64,000 bases of DNA from JACMLD01 sp039919885 (GTDB taxonomy: Bacteria > Bacteroidota > Bacteroidia > Chitinophagales > Chitinophagaceae): the NCBI GenBank assembly GCA_039919885.1, contig JBDSEV010000068.1, positions 37,344-101,343 on the forward strand, written 5' to 3'. Positions 17,983-26,330 of this stretch are shown here, in pieces. Below the pieces are notes generated by a model. It searched no databases and had not been told where the DNA came from. It saw only the letters and a list, made by a program, of their open reading frames with translations. Every line of letters begins with the position of its first letter. Position 1 is the first letter of the stretch. A program made the translations under genes and the position numbers.

Positions 17983-18831
17983 TTACTGTACCGGTGGCGG
18001 GCAATCTGTGCGACCATTGTCCGTGCCATGAAAACCTTTTCTTTTTCCTATACCAACGCTGATGGTTAGGCCAGAAAAATAATACCAGTCTTTAAAACGG
18101 GGGCCACCCCTGATGGTTCCATCGGCGGGATAGCTGGTTCCATTTTTCAATTCGTCGCCACGCCATGCCATTTCAACCGCTTTCGGACCTTTTGCTGCAG
18201 CAAGTAATGACGCGTCAACATAATTTTTACTGACATCATCAAGGTAATCGGTGAATGTTTTTCTAAGTCCAACTTCATAACTAAGTGTTATTGTTTCGGT
18301 AAACTTCCAGCGGATGCCAGCACCAAAAGGAATCGCAAACTGGGTGAGCGCATATTCTTTTCTATTCGGGTAGGCTGCCAGCCCCTGTCCTTCCGTGCTC
18401 AATGGCTTTAAATAAGTCTTATTGCCAAGGCTATCGAAAGCATACGGATTGTAATGAAATACAGCTACACCCGCAAATACATAAGGCGTTAACCGGTGGT
18501 AATTCAGGTTAAGCAAATTGTAATCCAGCAGCAGGTTACCCTCTGTAATCTTTGTGTGGAAACTGAGGTTGCGCGCACGCAAATCTGCCTGCCGGTTGTA
18601 TTTGTCTGCAGCACCCAGTGTTGCATAGGTAAAATTGCTTCGTACTGAAAAGTGATTGCTGAGATCGTACTTTATACCTACTGCCACGGCAGGTTTTGCC
18701 TGCCCGGTGGTAAAACGTTTTTCCTGCAAATCTCCCTGGTAATTACTGAATCCGCCAAATAAGTCGACATGGAATTTTTGGGCCTCTGAAAATGAGGGAA
18801 TCAAAAAACTGAGCAAAATTAATTTTCGCAT
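17983..18831 (-). CDS. DUF6089-type outer membrane beta-barrel protein
   Basis: The 282-residue protein opens with a signal peptide (MRKLILLSFLIPSFSEAQ) followed by HVDLFGGFSNYQGDLQEKRF, the hallmark of DUF6089 outer membrane proteins of Bacteroidota. Alternating hydrophobic strands run through the protein, for example TPYVFAGVAVFHYNPYAF and TITLSYEVGLRKTFTDYLDD. It ends with a strand (YYFSGLTISVGIG) and a short Cys-containing tail after the barrel. Members are small barrels of about 8 to 10 strands and unknown role. It is convergent with the helicase gene, and no partner genes are evident. Confidence 0.82.
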   Translation of the reverse strand: MRKLILLSFLIPSFSEAQKFHVDLFGGFSNYQGDLQEKRFTTGQAKPAVAVGIKYDLSNHFSVRSNFTYATLGAADKYNRQADLRARNLSFHTKITEGNLLLDYNLLNLNYHRLTPYVFAGVAVFHYNPYAFDSLGNKTYLKPLSTEGQGLAAYPNRKEYALTQFAIPFGAGIRWKFTETITLSYEVGLRKTFTDYLDDVSKNYVDASLLAAAKGPKAVEMAWRGDELKNGTSYPADGTIRGGPRFKDWYYFSGLTISVGIGKRKGFHGTDNGRTDCPPPVQ

Positions 18832-19016
18832 AGCTACTTTTTAATCAATATAAATAAATGACCAACCAAAAAGGATATGGATTTTAGAGGGGGGCGATCT
18901 ACGAGAATAAGATTACGTGGGTGAGCAGTAAACGGTTGGAAAGTCGAATTTATGCAAGGATTACGTCAAAGCTTTGTTAAAGCGACTACACTGTTCAGTA
19001 AAAGACAATACGGCAT

Positions 19017-19718
19017 TCATGCACGGCTGTGTAATACTGCGGCGGGCATTTGTACCAGCGAGGTGTTGTTTTTCAATTGCTGATCGATTGGCTTGTATAG
19101 CACGCGATAGAGTTGTATGGCAGCAGAAACAATAAATACAATTCCAACAATAATATTAATAATGCGCTGGCTGGCATTTAATTTATTGGATAACCACTTG
19201 CCCGCAAAAATAAAAAGCGCAAGGCCTGCCAGCGTGCCGATTCCTATCCCCACTGTGTACAGATTGAAATGCAGCGTTGTTGGCAAAAGAATTTTATTGC
19301 TGAGGAGGTAGGTACTCCAGATAAACCAGAAAGGAATTTGTATCGGGTTAATGGCACTCATTGTAAATCCCAGCCAGAACCTGTTCATTTTATTATTGAG
19401 TAAAATGTTTTTTCCGGTGGAACTTTTTTTCCGGGCTGCCCTAAAACTGCTGATGCCGAGGATAATAAATAAGAATACCGTTACCCATTCCAGGATATTG
19501 AATAATTGCCGGTGGGCTACTACCCAATCGATCCCCTCTAAAGAAACCCGCACATATAATATTTCTACCAGCGCAATGCCCAGTGAAAACCAGGTAGCCT
19601 TCTTTACATCTTCCGTTATGGCTACCTGCATGGCAGCTACATTGAGGCTTCCGAGCGGCAGCGAACCAAGAAAACTTATCAGCATCCCGGTAAAAAAAAT
19701 TCCGGTCAGGCTAGACAT
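19017..19718 (-). CDS. LysE family transporter
   Basis: This 233-residue inner membrane protein has about six hydrophobic segments and the LysE/RhtB signature at the start: ISFLGSLPLGSLNVAAMQVA (14-33), with NPIQIPFW near 122. LysE/RhtB proteins export amino acids or related small molecules. The gene overlaps the end of the upstream ATP-grasp gene by eight bases and is the last of a four-gene run, so it may export the product or a substrate of the neighbouring enzymes. The substrate is not known. No clear terminator is visible in the 185 bases that follow. Confidence 0.85.
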   Translation of the reverse strand: MSSLTGIFFTGMLISFLGSLPLGSLNVAAMQVAITEDVKKATWFSLGIALVEILYVRVSLEGIDWVVAHRQLFNILEWVTVFLFIILGISSFRAARKKSSTGKNILLNNKMNRFWLGFTMSAINPIQIPFWFIWSTYLLSNKILLPTTLHFNLYTVGIGIGTLAGLALFIFAGKWLSNKLNASQRIINIIVGIVFIVSAAIQLYRVLYKPIDQQLKNNTSLVQMPAAVLHSRA

Positions 19719-20775
19719 ATAATCGGTTCAGCTTTTGTTCAAAAACCTTGTTGTCTTTCATCATTTGCATACCCTGTTGATGCGTAAGATACGGTATCCC
19801 TTTTTTATGATTTATCCGGCTGATGCGCCACAGAATAATCCAGTGACGAACTATTTCTTTCCATGCAAAGAAAATACTGTGCGCGGGGTCATACATGTGG
19901 GTAGGTTCAGAACCAGCGCCATTGAGCTCTATTATAGAAAAATTTTCTCCCCTCCGCAGTTCTTCCCAGGTATTGTACCGTATATCCAGCCGTCCATAAT
20001 GAAATCCGGCTACCTGTTTGCAGATGTGGTCCATCGTCTCCCGGAAAACTTCATCAGCCAGGTGAGAATCATCCAGGAATTTAGCGCCACGTGCATGATT
20101 GCCGTATGGTACCAGCTCTTTTACAGCACCTGGCGGCAACACTTCGTTTAATGCTATCCCGTACAGTCTTTGCAGCACGGGCAATTGCAGGATAGAACGC
20201 TTTTCTTTTTTCAGCAATTGCAGCATCGTGGAAACGCCATCGCCCGTAACTGATAGCATTTCTTTTCTTACGATACCCGAGACCTGGCCCCGATCTTCAT
20301 TGGGATAACGGTAATAAAAAACGCCTATTTCATTTGGCTGATGGGCAAATTCCTGCACCAGGTAATCCATTGGGGAGTTGTCTGCGTAGGCTATTAAATC
20401 TTTTTCATCCGCCAATTTTTTAACCCCGCGCCCCTGTCCGCCCACATCGGGTTTGGCAATGAGCGGGTACTGGTAATTGAGGGCCGCAATGCGGGCGATA
20501 ACCGCTTCCGCAGCGGTGCCTTCGGTAATATAGACCGTCCGGGGGTAATAGGCAGCGGGGATAATATCATAGATTTTTTTCTTCGACTCCATTAAAAACC
20601 CACCGTACTCAATGGTTGGGTTGGATGCAGAGAAAAAGAAAAATGATTTTGTACGGAGCGCCAGCAAGACCCATATAGGCATTATCCACCCGTACACGGT
20701 ATTGAACGACCAGTATTCCCAGTTAAAAAGCCTTATAAAAAAAGGACGATGAAGGGTGCGCTGCAGCAGGTTCAT
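19711..20775 (-). CDS. ATP-grasp domain protein, ligase of unknown substrate
   Basis: The 354-residue protein has an ATP-grasp fold: PLIAKPDVGGQGRGVKKL (about 109-126) holds the ATP-binding Lys and glycine loop, and FSIIELNGAGSEPTHMYDP (about 281-299) carries the late Glu and Asn metal ligands. The first 60 residues include a hydrophobic stretch (YGWIMPIWVLLALRTKSFFF), which suggests membrane contact. Relatives are often labelled D-alanine ligase-like, but the protein lacks the rest of the Ddl pattern. ATP-grasp ligases join a carboxylate to an amine, so an amino acid or peptide ligase is plausible. It overlaps the NRDE gene by four bases and the LysE gene by eight, so translation is probably coupled. 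Confidence 0.8.
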   Translation of the reverse strand: MNLLQRTLHRPFFIRLFNWEYWSFNTVYGWIMPIWVLLALRTKSFFFFSASNPTIEYGGFLMESKKKIYDIIPAAYYPRTVYITEGTAAEAVIARIAALNYQYPLIAKPDVGGQGRGVKKLADEKDLIAYADNSPMDYLVQEFAHQPNEIGVFYYRYPNEDRGQVSGIVRKEMLSVTGDGVSTMLQLLKKEKRSILQLPVLQRLYGIALNEVLPPGAVKELVPYGNHARGAKFLDDSHLADEVFRETMDHICKQVAGFHYGRLDIRYNTWEELRRGENFSIIELNGAGSEPTHMYDPAHSIFFAWKEIVRHWIILWRISRINHKKGIPYLTHQQGMQMMKDNKVFEQKLNRLYV

Positions 20776-21503
20776 TGTGGTATGGCTACGGCTTTGGCAA
20801 AATTAAATTCCTGGCGGGCGCGGGTAGCTGACTGCAGATCCAGGTAGTGCATCGTTGATTTCCAATCGCAAATTTCAATGGCCGTGATACTCACCGTTAA
20901 CAATTTTCCAGCCCTGTTCATACGCAAATCATTGCAAATATCGCCATCGCCTCCCGATAAATGGTACTGGATTATTTCTTCTAAAGTTGGATCAGGATGC
21001 TGTTGGTGCCAATCATTAAACCACCACTGTCTTTTTGCAAGGACAGCGTCGTTGTACAGGGTTACAGATGACCACGTGTGCGCAATGCCGGCTGCCGGCC
21101 GCGTGATGGTTTTATGCGAACCATCCCATCGGCACTCATACAATACTTCGTTGCTCCATATAATTACCGTAAAGGGCTCAATGCCGCTTAAGTTGGTTGC
21201 TTCATAGGCGGCAAACGCATCGGCTTCCGCCATAAAATCTAAAAAAGCCAGGCCCCTGCTTTTCCTGTAGGGTGGCTGGTGAAGGTGCGCCGTAAAAGCA
21301 CCGTTGAGCAGCACGGCCGCGGCTCCGTTGTCATTTACTGCCGCCCAGGTACCGCCCGCAGCGCTGTCTTTTGGAAATATCAGTTGGTGACCATTGATGC
21401 TGTATAAGGCCGGCGCGAGCGCGATGGCGCGGCTGCTTTGTTCATCGCGGTTGTGTGCGAGAAAAATTTTATTATTTGACGGGATAAACGTTACTGTGCA
21501 CAT
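20772..21503 (-). CDS. NRDE (TANGO2) family protein
   Basis: The 243-residue protein begins MCTVTFIP and then FLAHNRDEQ, the defining features of the NRDE/TANGO2 family: an exposed Cys 2 and the Asn-Arg-Asp-Glu motif. GGTWAAVNDNGAAAVLLNGA, also typical, follows near residue 50. The Cys 2 position resembles an N-terminal nucleophile hydrolase, and eukaryotic TANGO2 has been tied to haem and lipid handling, but no bacterial activity is firmly known. It overlaps the DinB gene by 13 bases and the ATP-grasp gene by four. Linkage to a ligase and an exporter suggests a hydrolase role on an amide, which is inference. Confidence 0.85.
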   Translation of the reverse strand: MCTVTFIPSNNKIFLAHNRDEQSSRAIALAPALYSINGHQLIFPKDSAAGGTWAAVNDNGAAAVLLNGAFTAHLHQPPYRKSRGLAFLDFMAEADAFAAYEATNLSGIEPFTVIIWSNEVLYECRWDGSHKTITRPAAGIAHTWSSVTLYNDAVLAKRQWWFNDWHQQHPDPTLEEIIQYHLSGGDGDICNDLRMNRAGKLLTVSITAIEICDWKSTMHYLDLQSATRARQEFNFAKAVAIPQ

Positions 21504-21991
21504 TCGTTGCGAAACTTGATGGTAGAAGAAGCTACCCCAAAGCCGGCGGGTATTTCAATATCGGCTACTTCGCGGATGCCAACTTTTATAAGCGCCATGT
21601 GATGAATTGTATGTTCCAGGTTGTAGGCAATTTCACGGTAGTAATTGGTATCCAGGTCAATAAGTGTGGAGCTATCGTCATTGTAAGCACCGCGCAAAAC
21701 AAGTGGTTTATTTTCCTTGCCCAGTTGCTCGTAGATTGTCTTGAGCAGGACGATCGCGATTTCTTTTTCTGTTTCAATCCGTATATCCCTTTCCCGGTTT
21801 TCATAATTTACCACCGCAGTTTCGTAGCCTGCTTCCAGGCAGGTAAACATTTCAATAATATGGCGGACGTGTTGACCGATGGTGGCGTTGGAAAGTATTT
21901 TACTTGCGTATACATACTGGCTATCGTTCAATAACTGCAGGGAAGCAGTTAGTTGGACAAACACATTTTGTATGGCTTTTTGTAGCTGCAT
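21491..21991 (-). CDS. DinB family protein, probably metal-dependent
   Basis: The protein of 166 residues has the four-helix DinB pattern: GQHVRHIIEMFTCLEAGYE near 38-57 supplies the first His, and LEHTIHHMALIKVGI near 127-141 supplies the His-x3-His pair. These make the usual three-His metal site of the DinB/YfiT superfamily, which includes thiol (bacillithiol or mycothiol) transferases. The specific reaction is unknown. It is the first of four genes with overlapping ends (DinB, NRDE, ATP-grasp, LysE), all on the minus strand, and no gene lies within 160 bases upstream. Confidence 0.82.
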   Translation of the reverse strand: MQLQKAIQNVFVQLTASLQLLNDSQYVYASKILSNATIGQHVRHIIEMFTCLEAGYETAVVNYENRERDIRIETEKEIAIVLLKTIYEQLGKENKPLVLRGAYNDDSSTLIDLDTNYYREIAYNLEHTIHHMALIKVGIREVADIEIPAGFGVASSTIKFRNECAQ

Positions 21992-22154
21992 GAATAGAGG
22001 GCGTTATGTTCTTAATAATACGTAATATACGGTGGATGAGTTTTGCAAACAAGCTGCAAAACGAGTAATAATAGTCAGCTAAGATAAGTGAAAAATACTT
22101 CCAGCGGGCACGCGCAGGGCACTATACAACCAGCATTGGCCGTTGCACCAAATG

Positions 22155-22691
22155 CTATTTCTTTTTGGCGAATACAGCTAATGTTACTGTTACATTGTCG
22201 CCCAGTACCGCACTGTTTTTTCCTACGTTGAAATCACGCCGGTTTAGCTGGAAACTGCCTTCAAACAGCATACCGCCATCATTCGCTACTGATTTGAAAG
22301 GAATAGAAATTTTTTGTGTTATCCCCTTAATAGTAAGTTTTCCCGAAACAGTAAAGTCGCTTCCCTTACCCGTAATTTTTTCCGATTTAAAGGTAATTTT
22401 CGGATGTTTCTCCACGTCAAAATAGGCGGCTTCGCGGAGATGACTGTCCCTGGAATCATTGCCCGTGTTAACAGTAGCAGCATCAATGCTGATGCTAAAA
22501 TCTGATTTTTCCGGACTGGCTTTATCAAATTCGATCGTTCCTTCCAACCCTTTGAAATTGCCGCTGGTATTAATGCCAAAATTTTTGATAGCAAATTTGA
22601 CAGTTGATTTTTCGTTTACGGGCAGGTATTGCTGTGCATGCGCAGTAACCAGGAAGCAAAAACCAAGGAACAATGTAAATAATTTGATCAT
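22155..22691 (-). CDS. YceI family periplasmic protein
   Basis: A signal peptide (MIKLFTLFLGFCFLVTAHAQ) precedes a lipocalin-like YceI domain of about 158 residues. The family pattern is clear: VNEKSTVKFAIKNFGINTSG, GTIEFDKASPEKSDFSISID, GNDSRDSHLREAAYFDVEKH and KISIPFKSV. YceI proteins bind isoprenoid quinones or amphiphiles in the periplasm and respond to acid or base stress. It lies downstream of DoxX, YHS and Crp/Fnr genes on the same strand with gaps of about 55 to 75 bases, so a shared regulon is likely though not proved. Confidence 0.9.
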   Translation of the reverse strand: MIKLFTLFLGFCFLVTAHAQQYLPVNEKSTVKFAIKNFGINTSGNFKGLEGTIEFDKASPEKSDFSISIDAATVNTGNDSRDSHLREAAYFDVEKHPKITFKSEKITGKGSDFTVSGKLTIKGITQKISIPFKSVANDGGMLFEGSFQLNRRDFNVGKNSAVLGDNVTVTLAVFAKKK

Positions 22692-22762
22692 CTAGTTGAC
22701 TTTTTATTACCAGTTTCAAATAAAACGCCAATGTATGTTAAAGAAAAACAATATCCAATTTA

Positions 22763-23161
22763 TCAGCCGCTTACCGGCGCCTTTTTTAACGCGTTGAGTA
22801 ATTGATTGCGGTAAATAATCAGCAAAATAAAGCAGCTGATGAAAGCCAGCACTGCCATCGTAAACAGGCCATAATCGCCATCAAATTTCAATCCCAGCTT
22901 AGTTAGATGGAAAAAAATTGCGCCGGCCATTAGCCCCGTACCCAATGCAGCGCCCCATCCTGTAGTACGCTTGTCCAGTATCAGCAGCGATGCAATCAGT
23001 TCAAAAATACCCGTACCAATGCGTCCCCAGGGTTCCATGCCCAGCATGGTAAACAACCTGATCGACTGCTCATGCCCTGTAAATTTAAAATACAAAGTTT
23101 GCAGCATGATATAAGCCGCCAATATCCGCAACAACCAGGTAAAAACAAGTTTGATTTTCAT
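22763..23161 (-). CDS. DoxX-like four-helix membrane protein
   Basis: This 132-residue inner membrane protein has four predicted helices, starting LVFTWLLRILAAYIMLQTLY and ending LAFISCFILLIIYRN. FKFTGHEQSIRLFTMLGMEPW is the loop typical of DoxX-like proteins, followed by GTGIFELIASLLIL. Family members are linked to thiosulfate:quinone oxidoreductase (DoxD/DoxA) or to redox stress, but most have no known activity. It sits between the YHS and YceI genes, and that set of neighbours suggests an envelope or redox function. Confidence 0.83.
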   Translation of the reverse strand: MKIKLVFTWLLRILAAYIMLQTLYFKFTGHEQSIRLFTMLGMEPWGRIGTGIFELIASLLILDKRTTGWGAALGTGLMAGAIFFHLTKLGLKFDGDYGLFTMAVLAFISCFILLIIYRNQLLNALKKAPVSG

Positions 23162-23227
23162 GTAAAGGCATTTAAAAAGAAGGTTTATTTGTCAGTCTTT
23201 ATCGTCCTGCATGCTTACAATTTCGAA

Positions 23228-23692
23228 TTAATGGTAAGTCCGGGTCCAGTTTGCATCCGCTTTCTTTTTCAAGCTGGGCTCGTCTTTGTTCCAATCCGTA
23301 AGTGTGTTGCTAAAAAATCTATTGTAGAAAAGATTAAGTCTGCCATCTACTATTTTAAATGTTGAAGGATTGATTTCCACTTTCTCTCCTTTTGCGCCCA
23401 TTGCGTACGAACACCATCCGCCATAGGCAGGTTCGTATTTGGCGGGGTTTTGTTTAAACGTTTCTTTATTGGCGGCAGATGAAAAATAATAGACCACCCC
23501 CTCATACACAACCGCATATTCTTTACTACCCTTGACAGCTTTGCCGGGCATAAAATAGGCAACCGGGTCATAACCACTGATGCCGATACCGTTTGAAAGA
23601 TTAAATTGTTTTTTGCGCAATACCGCCGCATCCTGGGCAAGCGTGCTGCCTCCCAATGCGCCGGCAAGAAATAATAAAAAGATAAATTTCAT
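23228..23692 (-). CDS. Exported YHS domain protein
   Basis: The 154-residue protein has a signal peptide (MKFIFLLFLAGALGGSTLAQ) and then a YHS domain: GISGYDPVAYFMPGKAVKGS and VVYYFSSAANKETFKQNPAKYEP, with GGWCSYAMGAKG giving the conserved Cys. YHS domains often bind metal (copper or haem environments) and accompany P-type ATPases or redox enzymes. The C-terminal 50 residues (DGRLNLFYNRFFSNTLTDWN) follow the usual extension of stand-alone Bacteroidota YHS proteins. It is 55 bases downstream of the Crp/Fnr gene and upstream of DoxX. Confidence 0.85.
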   Translation of the reverse strand: MKFIFLLFLAGALGGSTLAQDAAVLRKKQFNLSNGIGISGYDPVAYFMPGKAVKGSKEYAVVYEGVVYYFSSAANKETFKQNPAKYEPAYGGWCSYAMGAKGEKVEINPSTFKIVDGRLNLFYNRFFSNTLTDWNKDEPSLKKKADANWTRTYH

Positions 23693-23747
23693 TTCGTTGA
23701 TATTTTGTGCTGTAAAAATAAACGCCTTTACACAGGTGGATTGTCGC

Positions 23748-24449
23748 CTATCCGACGTTTAACAGCTTTTCAATTTCTTTAACATCGGGAAAGCATATCT
23801 GCCGGTGTTTGTAAGAAAAAAGTTGCGCTGCAGCAAGTTCGTTTATCACCGCGGTAACCGTTTGCCTGCTTGCACCCACGAGGTGGGCAAGGTCTTCATG
23901 CGTAAGGTAATCAGGAATACAAAAACCATCAGCAGATCTATCGGTCATGTTCATTTGCAATAATTGCCAGAATAAGCCGAGCAGCCTGGTCTTTACATCT
24001 TTGTTCAGCAGGTTCAACATCCGGTTCTGCACCTGCCGCAGTTTATTACCTACCTGCCGGGTATATTTCAACGCTATCTCCGGCTTTCGAACCAGCAGTT
24101 TTTCAAAATCTTCTATGTTGAATGCACAGAGGCTTACGTCTGCTTTGTAGGCCCTGGCAAATTCGCCATGGAGATTGTTTTTTTCCAGCGTAAACTGGCC
24201 GAACAATTCCCCTTTCTGAATTATTTCCCGGATCACTTCTTTTCCATTTTCATCAATGAAGCCAATGCGTATGTAGCCTTCCTTTAGAAAATAAAGCTTA
24301 TTGTGATTGAAAGCTTCAAAATATATGTAAGCGCCTTTTTTGGCTTCCACAAAACGATGCACAAAATTGAGTTCCTCATATTCTTCATCAGAAATATGAC
24401 GCCACAAATCATAATTGCGTATCAGCAACATTTTATTTTCTGCACCCAT
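23748..24449 (-). CDS. Crp/Fnr family transcriptional regulator
   Basis: The 233-residue protein has an N-terminal cyclic nucleotide-binding-like barrel (KKGAYIYFEAFNHNKLYFLK, then GELFGQFTLE, about 38-105), a dimer helix (NKLRQVQNRMLNLLN, about 145-165) and a winged helix-turn-helix near the end (LTHEDLAHLVGASRQTVTAV). The barrel lacks the Arg-Ser pair needed for cAMP phosphate contact, and there is no N-terminal Cys cluster for an Fe-S centre, so the signal is unknown. It is upstream of the YHS, DoxX and YceI genes and divergent from the Fe-S protein gene, which makes those the first targets to test. Confidence 0.9.
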   Translation of the reverse strand: MGAENKMLLIRNYDLWRHISDEEYEELNFVHRFVEAKKGAYIYFEAFNHNKLYFLKEGYIRIGFIDENGKEVIREIIQKGELFGQFTLEKNNLHGEFARAYKADVSLCAFNIEDFEKLLVRKPEIALKYTRQVGNKLRQVQNRMLNLLNKDVKTRLLGLFWQLLQMNMTDRSADGFCIPDYLTHEDLAHLVGASRQTVTAVINELAAAQLFSYKHRQICFPDVKEIEKLLNVG

Positions 24450-24542
24450 GCTTATTCATTGTTCAATAAGGTACAATAATAAAACTAAAAGTTCTGACCC
24501 GTATCGGTCATTTGGTTTAGATTTACGTAAATTTCTACGACC

Positions 24543-25322
24543 ATGGACGTTCCTGTTATGGCATCCCTATTTGCAAATGGCGAGTCGCCCGAAGTGTTGT
24601 TCTGGGTGGGTTGCGCCGGCAGCTTCGACCAACGGGCACAACGGATCACCAAAGCGTTTGCACTCATACTGGCAAAAACAGGTATTAAATATGCCATCCT
24701 GGGCAAAGAAGAGCTGTGCACCGGCGATCCCGTACGCCGCGCTGGCAATGAGTTCATGTTCCAGATGATGGCTTACCAGAACATCCAGATACTGAATAAT
24801 TACGGCATCAAAAAAATAGTAACTGCCTGCCCGCATTGTTTCAACACCATCAAAAATGAATACAAGGAATTGGGCGGTGATTATGAAGTAATACACCACA
24901 CCGTTTTTTTGCAGCAACTGATTGAAGCCGGAAAAATAAAACTGAAAGAAGGTGGTTCTTTTAAAGGAAAACGCATTACCTACCACGATAGCTGCTACCT
25001 CGGACGTGCTAACAATATTTATGAAGCGCCCCGCAAAGTACTGGAGTTGCTGGATGCCGAGCTGGTTGAAATGAAGCGCTGCCGTACTACCGGCCTCTGC
25101 TGCGGCGCCGGAGGTGCACAAATGTTTAAAGAAGAAGAAAAAGGCCATACCCGTGTAAATTTTGAAAGGGCCGATGAAGCGGTGAATACCGGCGCGTCGG
25201 TGATTGCCGCCGCCTGCCCCTTTTGCAATACCATGCTAACCGATGGTGTTAAAAACAAAGAGAAAGAAAACGAGATACAGGTATTGGACGTAGCCGAGCT
25301 GATTGCGGCCAGCATGGAATAA
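24543..25322 (+). CDS. (Fe-S)-binding protein with CCG domains, heterodisulfide reductase-related
   Basis: The 259-residue protein holds two CCG-type modules. The first has CAGSFDQRA and ACPHCFNTIKNEY; the second has YHDSCYLGR, GLCCGAGGAQMF and ACPFCNTMLTDG. These Cys sets bind noncubane or [4Fe-4S] clusters in HdrB, GlpC and LutA-like proteins, which pass electrons from flavoproteins to thiols or quinones. Bacteroidota usually encode this form next to a ferredoxin-domain membrane partner; none is seen here on either side. It begins 94 bases from the divergent Crp/Fnr gene, and the next gene starts 37 bases after its stop, so it is the first gene of a probable operon. Confidence 0.9.
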   Translation: MDVPVMASLFANGESPEVLFWVGCAGSFDQRAQRITKAFALILAKTGIKYAILGKEELCTGDPVRRAGNEFMFQMMAYQNIQILNNYGIKKIVTACPHCFNTIKNEYKELGGDYEVIHHTVFLQQLIEAGKIKLKEGGSFKGKRITYHDSCYLGRANNIYEAPRKVLELLDAELVEMKRCRTTGLCCGAGGAQMFKEEEKGHTRVNFERADEAVNTGASVIAAACPFCNTMLTDGVKNKEKENEIQVLDVAELIAASME

Positions 25323-25359
25323 ATTTTATATTACCTGCCTGGCCTTTAAACCAACTCCA

Positions 25360-25746
25360 ATGATTACCAGGAAAGCAATATGGACGGTCATTCTTTCGGT
25401 TTGTGCTTTTACAGCAGTTTATCTGTATTACGTAAAAAAAGAAAGGACGGAGTCAGTTAAAAACTATTTTTCACAACCCCGCGTGGGCGATATCTATAAA
25501 CTCAGGAAAGATACCCGTGAAGGGGTTACCGTTTTTTACCTTAAGATTAAAGACGTTGGCGAACAAAGCATTTACTTTTACCCCGGCCGGCTGCAGGCAG
25601 GGGCGCTGCACGACAGCTTCCTGAAACATTTTGACACTACTGAAACGGAGGTTTATACCAAAAAAGAACTGGCGGAAATTGTGGGCGGCCAGTGGAAAAC
25701 CGCCCGTAAAGATGAAACGGAGCTTATCGAAATAGAAAGAAAGTAA
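25360..25746 (+). CDS. Conserved-type hypothetical protein, single membrane anchor
   Basis: The ATG at 25360 (MITRKAIWTVILSVCAFTAV) gives one N-terminal membrane helix followed by about 105 soluble residues, probably periplasmic: QPRVGDIYKLRKDTREGVTV, FYLKIKDVGEQSIYFYPGR and a charged C-terminus. I do not recognise the family. The pattern DIYKLR...YLKI hints at a small beta-rich domain. It lies 37 bases after the Fe-S protein gene and 41 before the next gene, so the three are likely co-transcribed. No function can be assigned. Confidence 0.65.
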   Translation: MITRKAIWTVILSVCAFTAVYLYYVKKERTESVKNYFSQPRVGDIYKLRKDTREGVTVFYLKIKDVGEQSIYFYPGRLQAGALHDSFLKHFDTTETEVYTKKELAEIVGGQWKTARKDETELIEIERK

Positions 25747-25775
25747 CCATAACAAAATCTTTACTGTTTCTGCCC

Positions 25776-25783
25776 TAATTTTG
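25776..25783 (+). promoter_or_regulatory. Bacteroidota -7 element TAATTTTG just before an ATG
   Basis: TAATTTTG ends four bases before the ATG at 25788. It could start a leaderless message for that gene alone, although the gene may also be read from upstream. No TTTG is seen at the usual distance. Confidence 0.4.
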
Positions 25784-25787
25784 CTTG

Positions 25788-26330
25788 ATGAACAATACCG
25801 CTTACCGTCATTTATTGCCAGAAAATTTTGATGCTTCTTCACGCGTTTGGATATACCAGTGCAACCGCCTGTTTTCCCTTGCTGAAGCAATACAAATTGA
25901 GGACCTGCTGCAACAATTTACGGCGGGCTGGCAAACGCATGGCACGCCGGTTAAAGGCTATGCCAATTTATTTTTCGGCCAGTTCATTATTTTAATGGCG
26001 GACGAATCAGCTGCGGGTGTAAGTGGTTGCAGTACGGACAGTTCGGTGCGACTAATCAAAGACATTGAAAAACTTTTTTCGGTAACCCTGTTCGACCGCC
26101 AGCTTCTTGCATTTATCATCAAACAAAACATTCAGTTATTGCCGTTGCCGCAGGTGCAGTACGCCATCAACAATCATTTCATTCAGCCAGATACCGTCTA
26201 TTTCAATAACCTTGTACAAACCAAAGCGGAACTGGAAGATGCGTGGATGATTCCTGTAAAAGACAGTTGGCTGGGCAAGCGATTTTCTTTTACAGACACC
26301 GCCGCGGAGCCGCGCAGTGTCGCTAATTAA
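25788..26330 (+). CDS. Conserved Bacteroidota protein of unknown function (often mislabelled ABC transporter ATPase)
   Basis: The 180-residue soluble protein starts at the ATG 25788, one codon after a TTG. It has a recurrent pattern I know from Bacteroidota: SSRVWIYQCNR at 15-25, GWQTHGTPVKGYANLF near 45-60, ADESAAGVSGCSTDSSVRLI near 70-90 and LFDRQ. Relatives carry the label ABC transporter ATPase in databases, but there is no Walker A, signature or Walker B here, so the label is not supported. The Cys of SGCS and the acidic ADES motif are conserved and might be functional. The role is unknown. Confidence 0.75.
   Translation: MNNTAYRHLLPENFDASSRVWIYQCNRLFSLAEAIQIEDLLQQFTAGWQTHGTPVKGYANLFFGQFIILMADESAAGVSGCSTDSSVRLIKDIEKLFSVTLFDRQLLAFIIKQNIQLLPLPQVQYAINNHFIQPDTVYFNNLVQTKAELEDAWMIPVKDSWLGKRFSFTDTAAEPRSVAN

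Noticed and set aside
25788..26330. ATPase of an ABC transporter
   Set aside because: No Walker A, signature or Walker B motif is present; the label used for relatives is not supported by the sequence.
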